From an uncultured Blautia sp. (GTDB lineage Bacteria > Bacillota > Clostridia > Lachnospirales > Lachnospiraceae), in assembly GCA_934373235.1 (NCBI GenBank), contig CAKROW010000051.1, positions 1-20,034 on the forward strand: a DNA stretch of 20,034 nucleotides, written 5' to 3'. The notes under the pieces were generated by a model. The model saw only the letters and a program-made list of their open reading frames with translations, was not told the DNA's origin and did not search any database. Shown here in pieces: positions 15,508-20,034 of this stretch; within the stretch, counting starts at the first letter, position 1, and every line of letters begins with the position of its first letter. A program made the position numbers and the translations under genes.

Positions 15508-16763
15508 AAGATCCGATTCCCCCTTTTAATTATAAGTATGCACGCTCCACCTGATATCAGCACAAGCACCATAAGGAACCATGTATTGGAATCATCCCCC
15601 GTTTTTACAGGTGATTTCTTTTTGGAGGAAGCAGTTCCTGTTTTCCTGATATTGTTTTGGTCCTCAGCTTCATATGGTATTTTATCTGGAGATGTTACTT
15701 TTTCGGTAACTGTCGGTGTTGCTGGAGTAACTGTTGGTAAAGCACTCTCCTCCTCTACTGAAAAGATCCATTTTACATCTGCTCTACGAAGTGCATAAGC
15801 ATTATCAAGTGCAGATGGGACTTCCACAGTAAATGTCAGGGTTCCTCCGTCTCCGGGCTTAAACCTGCCAAGAGACACCTCTTTATTGAGTTTTACTGCC
15901 AGAAGATTGCCGGAATACAGTTTTTTTCCGTCCATAGATATGGTCAGCCTGATTTTTCTAAGAAGTTCCTGGTCTTTTTGAGATTTACATTCCGGTGATG
16001 TTTTAAAAAACAGCTCCGCCTTCTCTCCGGTAGTATTTCTGATCTCTGCAGAATCCTGAAAAACATCTCCCGGCATTGCAGTACTGAAATTCCGGAAAAA
16101 GTCTTCCGGAGCAGCCACAAGACGGTGTGCATTTCCGTCAAATCTCACAGATAATTCCACAGGCTTTTTTGAGGTCACAATATATCCATCTGTATCATGG
16201 ATGCATTTCTGGATCTTCTCATTTCTCCAAGGGGACATGGCCGTAAAATCCGGTGAAAAATTTGCTTCCTGGATTGCCTCTGCCCGGATAGTGATTCCAA
16301 GTCCTTTTCCTGCATAAGCTTCGTTCCAGCTTCCAGGTATCTGTACTTTCCGAAAAATATCTGCTGTTTCCCCTTTATCCAGCTTTTTGGTGTAATAGTA
16401 GTAATCTCCTTTCTTTTTCCAGTAAGAGGAAATCCCCAGCAGGCTGGCATCATCCAGACCTTTTAATCCGTACAGATTATCTTTATAAGTTATTTTTACC
16501 CGGACCCAGCAAGGTTCAGACAGATTCCTGATCCTGGGGATCTTGGAAATGCAGTCCCCGGGAAGAATCAGCTTTGGATCTTTGTATGCTGTTTCTTTTC
16601 CGTCTTTTTCAGCCAGCTCATTAAGAGAAATATTAATATCACCTGTTGCAATCCGGTTTGTCACAGTAACCGAATCCCGAAATCTGCCATATACGGCCGA
16701 TACGATTCCAAGAAGTCCCAGAAGCATGAGGACTGTGAAAAGGAGTTTAAGGCCTTTTTTCAA
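15504..16763 (-). CDS. Two-domain TasA-like surface protein with sortase-type C-terminal tail
   Basis: From the TTG start it has 419 residues. An N-terminal hydrophobic segment (LLFTVLMLLGLLGIVSAVYG) is followed by RDSVTVTNRIATGDINISLNE, a degenerate version of the SipW-substrate pattern. A TasA-like domain follows (about 24-175, with GDYYYYTKKLDKGE, close to a segment of the next protein upstream), then a second beta domain (about 200-345, with PGDGGTLTFTVEVPSALDNA), a Thr/Pro-rich spacer, and KKSPVKTGDD plus a membrane segment and KRGNRIL tail, which looks like a wall-sorting signal of PxKTG type rather than strict LPXTG. Start: the in-frame GTG at 16772 abuts AGAGGAG with no spacing, whereas the TTG at 16763 lies eight bases after it. 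It overlaps the upstream gene by 17 bases and the adhesin by 4. It may anchor the fibre to the wall (inference). Confidence 0.82.
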   Translation of the reverse strand: MKKGLKLLFTVLMLLGLLGIVSAVYGRFRDSVTVTNRIATGDINISLNELAEKDGKETAYKDPKLILPGDCISKIPRIRNLSEPCWVRVKITYKDNLYGLKGLDDASLLGISSYWKKKGDYYYYTKKLDKGETADIFRKVQIPGSWNEAYAGKGLGITIRAEAIQEANFSPDFTAMSPWRNEKIQKCIHDTDGYIVTSKKPVELSVRFDGNAHRLVAAPEDFFRNFSTAMPGDVFQDSAEIRNTTGEKAELFFKTSPECKSQKDQELLRKIRLTISMDGKKLYSGNLLAVKLNKEVSLGRFKPGDGGTLTFTVEVPSALDNAYALRRADVKWIFSVEEESALPTVTPATPTVTEKVTSPDKIPYEAEDQNNIRKTGTASSKKKSPVKTGDDSNTWFLMVLVLISGGACILIIKRGNRIL

Positions 16764-17349
16764 TTTCTTCACTCCTCTCTTTCGGGGCAGATAAAGGTTT
16801 TAAGTAATGATCCCAGGCAGCAGCGTAGTTCTTGAATCCCTGTGCCTGAACAGCTTCCTCATAAACATTAATGGTAAAGTCCGAAAGTTCGTCTTTGTAT
16901 GTCGCATCTACCCTGGCGGAATCAATACGAAAACCGGTACATAATGGTGTGGTACGTTTTCCCTCAGTCAGTTTCTGTTTATAGTAATAATAACCATCTG
17001 TGGCATTATAGACCCAGTTTGCAGTGTCCATCCCCAACAATACCACAGCTTTTCCAATATCACTGTTGGAGTAGGAAAGAGACATCCGTACATAACAGTC
17101 TGTCTGAAATCCATTCTCACCACCCGAAAAATTACCGATCCATATTTTTTTTACATATTCAGGATCTCTATCTATGGGAGTAGGGGTGGGATCCGGAAAA
17201 TCTTCCTCAATCTCCGTAGTCACCGCTCCTACTGCCACAGTATTTGGCTGAATTTCATAGTCCGACAAATACGCGGCGGTTCCCACAGTGCAGAGAACTC
17301 CTGACAGGAAAAGAAGCCCCGCAAAGCTTTTTATAAATTTTCCTCTCAT
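16747..17349 (-). CDS. TasA-like secreted fibre subunit (second)
   Basis: About 200 residues. MRGKFIKSFAGLLFLSGVLC leads to GTAAYLSDYE, the hydrophobic-core-plus-GTAAYxxDYE pattern of SipW-dependent signal peptides. After a Pro-rich PDPTPTPIDRDPEY stretch comes a beta-rich body with DGYYYYKQKLTEGKRTTPL (about 120-140) and FTINVYEEAVQAQGF, similar to the anchored protein downstream. The end is unusual: a short, charged KERSEEIEKRP. It would be matured by the SipW-type peptidase and added to an extracellular fibre. Start is uncertain: ATG at 17349 has GGGG about ten bases upstream, while an in-frame ATG at 17358 abuts that site; an AGGAG further up faces an out-of-frame ATG. It lies 32 bases after the first TasA-like gene and overlaps the next gene. 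Confidence 0.82.
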   Translation of the reverse strand: MRGKFIKSFAGLLFLSGVLCTVGTAAYLSDYEIQPNTVAVGAVTTEIEEDFPDPTPTPIDRDPEYVKKIWIGNFSGGENGFQTDCYVRMSLSYSNSDIGKAVVLLGMDTANWVYNATDGYYYYKQKLTEGKRTTPLCTGFRIDSARVDATYKDELSDFTINVYEEAVQAQGFKNYAAAWDHYLKPLSAPKERSEEIEKRP

Positions 17350-17381
17350 AAATGACATTCCCCGCTTTCATCTGTTCTCCT

Positions 17382-18035
17382 TTATTTGTCAAAAGCAGCT
17401 CCGGCCTGTCCTTTATTCTGGTTCACATATTTCTGGAATGCGGCAGTCGCCTGCTCAATAACAGTATTCCGGTCATCTCCTGTGTTATCCGACTGGATTG
17501 CATAAGCCTGCACATTGATATCAAGCTGCTGAGTATCTAACTGGCCTTCAATGATATTGGCAAATGTTACATTGTCAAAAAGTGTGGTGGTTTTTTGCTC
17601 AGGTTTGAGGATATGATTGTAAGCATATGTATACACCATTTCATCACCGGACTCTTTTCTGGAAAGCTGTGTCCATTCTTTACTTTTGTTGTAGGTAAAA
17701 AGCTCTGTTTTTGCCAGCGGTTTCCTGGTTCCGTCTGCTTCTGCCGTGATAACTTCCCGCACGGGGACAGTTACCTGAAGATATACATAGGCGTCATTTA
17801 CACCGCTGTTTTTGACAGATGGATCCTTGGGAATATTCTGGGTCGGGACAATCTTGGTGTTTTCTTCCGGCTTCCAGTTAGGCTCGTTAAGTTCTATATC
17901 CACCTTGCCCACTGTAAATTCATTGGTTGCTGTCTCATAATCTGTAAGATATGCTGCTGTTCCGCCTGCTGAAAGTGCAGCGATCATTGCAGCTAATGTT
18001 ACGCCTTTTACTACTTTTTTTCCGTTTTTCATCAT
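17382..18035 (-). CDS. TasA-like secreted fibre subunit (first)
   Basis: The 217-residue protein opens with MMKNGKKVVKGVTLAAMIAA and GGTAAYLTDYETATNEFTVG, the classic SipW-cognate signal peptide followed by the strand that begins TasA/camelysin-type domains (VDIELNEPNW). The body is beta-rich: NAYVYLQVTVPV-type strand (DAYVYLQVTV), then YAYNHILKPEQKTTTLFDNV and QLDINVQAYAIQSDN. There is no wall-anchor signal, as expected for a polymerising subunit. It lies four bases after the signal peptidase gene, with AAGGAG nine bases before the ATG; this strong site suggests high expression. In Bacillus, tasA sits directly after sipW and its product forms the biofilm amyloid-like fibre; here the function is inferred from that context. 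Sequence identity to TasA itself is likely low. Confidence 0.9.
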   Translation of the reverse strand: MMKNGKKVVKGVTLAAMIAALSAGGTAAYLTDYETATNEFTVGKVDIELNEPNWKPEENTKIVPTQNIPKDPSVKNSGVNDAYVYLQVTVPVREVITAEADGTRKPLAKTELFTYNKSKEWTQLSRKESGDEMVYTYAYNHILKPEQKTTTLFDNVTFANIIEGQLDTQQLDINVQAYAIQSDNTGDDRNTVIEQATAAFQKYVNQNKGQAGAAFDK

Positions 18036-18039
18036 AATT

Positions 18040-18516
18040 TCATTCTCCTTTATTTTTGTTTCTGTTGGGGGTATATGCCAGATTCAGAAGAACTGACAAC
18101 GCTGCTGATATGAATGTTGCAGCAAATGAGATCCGGGTATGAAGTGCTGACACCACATAACCCAGAAGCGGCAGGGCAAAGACGGCCTGCCCGATGATCT
18201 GTGAATGTTCTACAGGAAGAGGATCCGGGCAGTTGTTGGCATCTCCACGGGTAATGTAACATCCGGACTGTTTTTTGACGATCCGGTGAGTTACGATTGA
18301 ATCACCCAGGCGATAGCTTATGATGTCTCCCCTGGAAAAATCTTTCTTTCCTGTATCTGTGTATACGATCCCTCCGGTGGGGAGTACAGGTTCCATAGAG
18401 CCTGAGAGCACCACATAAGGCTGAATTCCCATAACCGGTGGTACAGTCAGCAAAAGTGCAATGACAAACACCACTCCAAGAATCGTATTAAATATCCATC
18501 TTATTATTTTTTTCAT
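18040..18516 (-). CDS. sipW: ER/SipW-type signal peptidase I
   Basis: The 158-residue membrane protease has an N-terminal membrane helix (about 10-30), a catalytic Ser in VLSGSMEPVLPTG (S40) and a His in IVTHRIV (H77) in place of the Lys of ordinary bacterial signal peptidases, then RGDANNCPDP (D92). This Ser-His arrangement defines the archaeal/ER type to which SipW belongs. Two hydrophobic stretches near the C-terminus (about 108-125 and 131-147) are probably membrane segments. It should cleave the special signal peptides of the downstream TasA-like proteins at the outer face of the membrane. It is the first gene of the operon, with a leader of about 200 bases; its own ribosome site (GCAGGA, about six bases from the ATG) is only moderate. 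Confidence 0.95.
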   Translation of the reverse strand: MKKIIRWIFNTILGVVFVIALLLTVPPVMGIQPYVVLSGSMEPVLPTGGIVYTDTGKKDFSRGDIISYRLGDSIVTHRIVKKQSGCYITRGDANNCPDPLPVEHSQIIGQAVFALPLLGYVVSALHTRISFAATFISAALSVLLNLAYTPNRNKNKGE

Positions 18517-18592
18517 ATGATATCCTGCTTCTTTCAGCTTTCATAAAAACATGGATATATGGCGGAGATCGACTCCATTTTGTTCTATACAA
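18488..18592 (-). CDS. Possible 34-codon leader ORF overlapping the sipW start
   Basis: A full AGGAGG (18598-18603) lies five bases before a TTG at 18590-18592; the frame runs 34 codons to a TAA at 18488-18490, overlapping the first 29 bases of sipW in another frame. The peptide (MYRTKWSRSPPYIHVF...) resembles nothing I know. The ribosome site is better than that of sipW itself, so a coupling or attenuation role is possible, but chance is a fair alternative. Confidence 0.25.
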   Translation of the reverse strand: MYRTKWSRSPPYIHVFMKAERSRISYEKNNKMDI

Positions 18593-18646
18593 AAAAACCT
18601 CCTGACACTACAAAACCTGAATCTGTTAATAAAATGTGGAATAAGT

Positions 18647-18662
18647 GGAACAGAACTGTTCC
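18647..18662. promoter_or_regulatory. Inverted repeat in the sipW leader
   Basis: GGAACAG and CTGTTCC are perfect seven-base arms two bases apart, about 60 bases downstream of the predicted start site of the sipW transcript. It could be a repressor operator (dimer-type) or an RNA hairpin with a four-base loop. It resembles a LexA box but has the wrong spacing (GAAC-N6-GTTC rather than N4). Confidence 0.35.
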
Positions 18663-18720
18663 TGAGTTTCATCAAAACATGATGGGTAAGAAAATATTGT
18701 TTTAAGATTAAGTTGAGCTT

Positions 18721-18749
18721 ATTATATCTTTTTTCCTCACTCTGGTCAA
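18721..18749 (-). promoter_or_regulatory. Sigma-A promoter of the sipW operon
   Basis: On the minus strand, -35 TTGACC (18744-18749) and a perfect -10 TATAAT (18721-18726) are separated by 17 bases. The start would be near 18714, giving a leader of about 200 bases. A small inverted repeat AACGA/TCGTT (18748-18760) overlaps the upstream edge of the -35. Confidence 0.85.
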
Positions 18750-18758
18750 CGAAAATCG

Positions 18759-18765
18759 TTCGACA
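18759..18765 (-). promoter_or_regulatory. Promoter-proximal TGTCGAA heptamer (Spo0A-box-like)
   Basis: On the minus strand this reads TGTCGAA, the heptamer known as the 0A box bound by Spo0A. It ends nine bases upstream of the -35 of the sipW promoter (about -45 to -51), a position that would suit activation. Confidence 0.45.
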
Positions 18766-18778
18766 TTTTTCTCCATTT

Positions 18779-18785
18779 TTCGACA
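18779..18785 (-). promoter_or_regulatory. Distal TGTCGAA heptamer (Spo0A-box-like)
   Basis: This is a second exact TGTCGAA in the same orientation, 20 bases (about two helical turns) upstream of the first. The shared surroundings (GAAAAATG) strengthen the impression of a tandem operator. Confidence 0.45.
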
Positions 18786-18791
18786 ATCCGC

Positions 18792-18822
18792 ATGCACGAC
18801 AGAGAAAATTCCTGCCGTGCAT
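18792..18822 (-). terminator. Hairpin after the M14-like gene
   Basis: ATGCACGACAG (18792-18802) pairs with CTGCCGTGCAT (18812-18822): 11 pairs including one G-U in the minus-strand RNA, loop of nine. It begins about eight bases after the stop codon at 18830. No T run follows on the minus strand, so it may be a weak terminator or a 3'-end stabiliser, separating this gene from the sipW promoter. Confidence 0.5.
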
Positions 18823-18829
18823 CACCTGT

Positions 18830-19705
18830 CTATTCTGACAGCGAAAAAATATATTCCAACGGAAAGAGCATAACTTCCCGTATTTCCTGTTCCTGTCTGT
18901 CAACACTGGCAAGCTCAATGCGGAAAGCCGGCTGCTTTATAAATTCCCCGTAATACTGTTCAGGTCTGCCCACACTTCTTCTTTTTTCGGAATCCTCATC
19001 CAGTGCCACGCAGTTTTTTATATTCCCCCCGGAGTATTTTTTCATATATCCTGCAAGTCTGGCAATGTGCCTGGAAATCCGCCCATCCTCCTGAGCGTAA
19101 TAGACGATACGTTTTCCATATCCGCAAAAAAACAGAAGACCTCTTCCTGTGTATTCCTGAAAGATCCGGATAGCAGCTTTTGTCTCATTTTCGCTGGCAG
19201 GTTCCTGATAAATCCTTTTTTTTCGGTAGTTTCTGGTAGGAAAATTCAGAGAAATATCCGTTCCTCTGGCATTACAGCAAAATTCTTCTTTTGGTATATC
19301 CTGCATTTTCAGCATCTGCCTGAAAATGGGATTCCGGATGGCGCTATAACCGTTTCTGCTGATCTCATAGCCGTCCGGGTTTAAAACAGGAATTATACAG
19401 ATCCGCAGCCTGTCCAACAGTTTTCTTACATCATAGAAATCATTGATAAGCCACCTGCATTCATAAGCTCTGCAGTATTCCATTGCTGCACAGGTAAGGA
19501 TATCTGCCATTTCCCGATCTGTGCCTGACAATCCCCCGATACAGAAAACACAGCCCTCTCCTTGTCCGATCTCAAGCATGGGGATCATCCGTTCATCATG
19601 GCTGTTTCCGATTACCCGAAACTGTGTAAATCCTCCATATCTCTGAGCAGCTTCCCACAAAGTGTAATAAATCTTTTCGTATGTAAATCCCTGTACTTTT
19701 TCCAT
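18830..19705 (-). CDS. M14 carboxypeptidase-like protein, probably lacking the zinc site
   Basis: This 291-residue protein has no signal peptide. The M14 framework is recognisable: VIGNSHDERMIPMLEIG (31-47), an IGG strand (56-58), IIPVLNPDGYEISRNG (104-119), ARGTDISLNFP (146-156) and the C-terminal RIELAS holding the general-base Glu (E264). Family members hydrolyse C-terminal residues or, in the gamma-D-glutamyl-diamino-acid group, peptidoglycan stem peptides. Here the expected HGxE zinc motif reads SGTD (60-63) and the third zinc His (usual HSQG or HSYG) reads CGYG (194-197), so all three ligands seem replaced. Start: the frame is open to 19792, but the ATG at 19705 follows AGGGAGGG by four bases, the best site. 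It stands alone between two hairpins; no convincing promoter was found in 19706-19826. Probably a pseudo-peptidase or an altered metal enzyme. Confidence 0.8.
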   Translation of the reverse strand: MEKVQGFTYEKIYYTLWEAAQRYGGFTQFRVIGNSHDERMIPMLEIGQGEGCVFCIGGLSGTDREMADILTCAAMEYCRAYECRWLINDFYDVRKLLDRLRICIIPVLNPDGYEISRNGYSAIRNPIFRQMLKMQDIPKEEFCCNARGTDISLNFPTRNYRKKRIYQEPASENETKAAIRIFQEYTGRGLLFFCGYGKRIVYYAQEDGRISRHIARLAGYMKKYSGGNIKNCVALDEDSEKRRSVGRPEQYYGEFIKQPAFRIELASVDRQEQEIREVMLFPLEYIFSLSE

Positions 19706-19826
19706 ATTTCCCTCCCTGTACAGCAGATGTATATCAAAAACATCCGACCTGGTAATCCATCTTCCGGAACGTGTCTGAAGCTGATACACCAATTACCTGT
19801 AACGCTATAATATATGCATACAGATA

Positions 19827-19859
19827 CAAAAAAAGAACCGGCACAAAAACCGGTTCTTT
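19827..19859 (-). terminator. Strong rho-independent terminator of the right-edge gene
   Basis: Perfect ten-base arms AAAGAACCGG (19832-19841) and CCGGTTCTTT (19850-19859) with an eight-base loop; on the minus strand the stem is followed by a run of T (19828-19834). It closes the transcript of the wall-anchored protein gene at the window edge. Confidence 0.93.
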
Positions 19860-19876
19860 CAGATTCCGTCAGTCAG

Positions 19877-19931
19877 GTGGATCTTAACACTCCACATTCC
19901 CTGCTTATTGTATTTCGAAATTAAAGCAGGG
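19877..19931 (-). other. Structured 3' untranslated region with two hairpins
   Basis: Between the right-edge stop codon (19959) and its terminator are GTGGA/TCCAC (19877-19881 with 19891-19895) and CCCTGCTT/AAGCAGGG (19899-19906 with 19924-19931), the latter enclosing ATTTCGAAAT. No ORF was seen here. They may stabilise the message or be chance structure. Confidence 0.35.
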
Positions 19932-19958
19932 GATTTTCCTGATTCGGTTAAGTTATGA

Positions 19959-20034
19959 TCAGATATCTTTTTTTCTTCTTCTGATGATCACATAGCCACC
20001 TGCAAGAAGAGATGCAACTGCAAGTGCACTCATG
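19959..20034 (-). CDS. C-terminal end of a cell-wall-anchored (sortase substrate-like) protein
   Basis: Only the last 24 codons and the stop lie in the window. They read MSALAVASLLAGGYVIIRRRKKDI: a membrane segment followed by a basic tail, the usual end of an LPXTG-type sorting signal. The motif itself would be just beyond the edge, so it is not seen. The short 3' region and strong terminator show that this is the end of its operon. The identity of the protein cannot be told from this fragment. Confidence 0.75.
   Translation of the reverse strand, partial: MSALAVASLLAGGYVIIRRRKKDI

Noticed and set aside
18647..18662. LexA (SOS) box
   Set aside because: Arms GAAC and GTTC are six bases apart, whereas the Firmicute box has four.
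18541..18918. Open frame of about 125 codons on the minus strand before sipW
   Set aside because: It overlaps the end of the M14-like gene and the sipW promoter and boxes, its composition is not protein-like, and no ribosome site precedes it.
19706..19826. Promoter for the M14-like gene
   Set aside because: TATATT/TATTAT and TTGTAT sequences occur but no pair has acceptable spacing, so none is called.

Overview
The window reads as chromosomal DNA of a low-to-mid G+C Gram-positive anaerobe of the class Clostridia, most likely a gut Lachnospiraceae (Blautia/Dorea-like). The basis is protein style: an HI0933-type flavoprotein, a five-gene Na+-pumping biotin decarboxylase operon, scpA-scpB next to a D,D-carboxypeptidase, and a SipW/TasA-like surface locus. 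No rRNA, tRNA, CRISPR array or transposase was seen. Every gene I can support lies on the minus strand, so transcription runs from high to low coordinates and the layout below goes right to left.

Right edge (20034-18790): the last 24 codons of a cell-wall-anchored protein (membrane segment plus RRRKKDI tail), a structured 3' region ending in a strong terminator, then a single gene for an M14 carboxypeptidase-like protein whose three expected zinc ligands all appear to be replaced.

Surface-fibre operon (18785-12045): a near-consensus sigma-A promoter preceded by two TGTCGAA boxes (the Spo0A-box heptamer), a leader of about 200 nt, then sipW (ER-type signal peptidase) - two TasA-like secreted subunits - a two-domain TasA-like protein with a sortase-like tail - a 1129-residue thioester-type/CnaB adhesin without a sorting signal - terminator. 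Junctions are tight or overlapping, so the five genes look co-expressed: SipW would mature the TasA-like subunits, the anchored protein could tie the fibre to the wall, and the adhesin could be its tip or cross-linked partner. No sortase is in the window. This is the most unusual part.

Housekeeping operon (12004-6555): a consensus promoter, then a MoeA-like molybdopterin-binding protein with a Cys-rich tail, a membrane-type metallophosphoesterase, scpA, scpB (condensin accessory subunits), a Zn-dependent phospholipase C-like protein and a penicillin-binding D-Ala-D-Ala carboxypeptidase, closed by a good terminator.

Na+ pump operon (6536-1169): a consensus promoter, then an acyl-CoA carboxyltransferase, a gamma subunit (OadG type), a biotin carrier, a beta subunit (OadB type) and an OadA/5S-type carboxyltransferase. 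Having both an acyl-CoA-type and a pyruvate/oxaloacetate-type carboxyltransferase with one carrier and one pump suggests a transcarboxylase coupled to Na+ transport. The left edge holds most of an HI0933-family flavoprotein (C-terminus outside the window).
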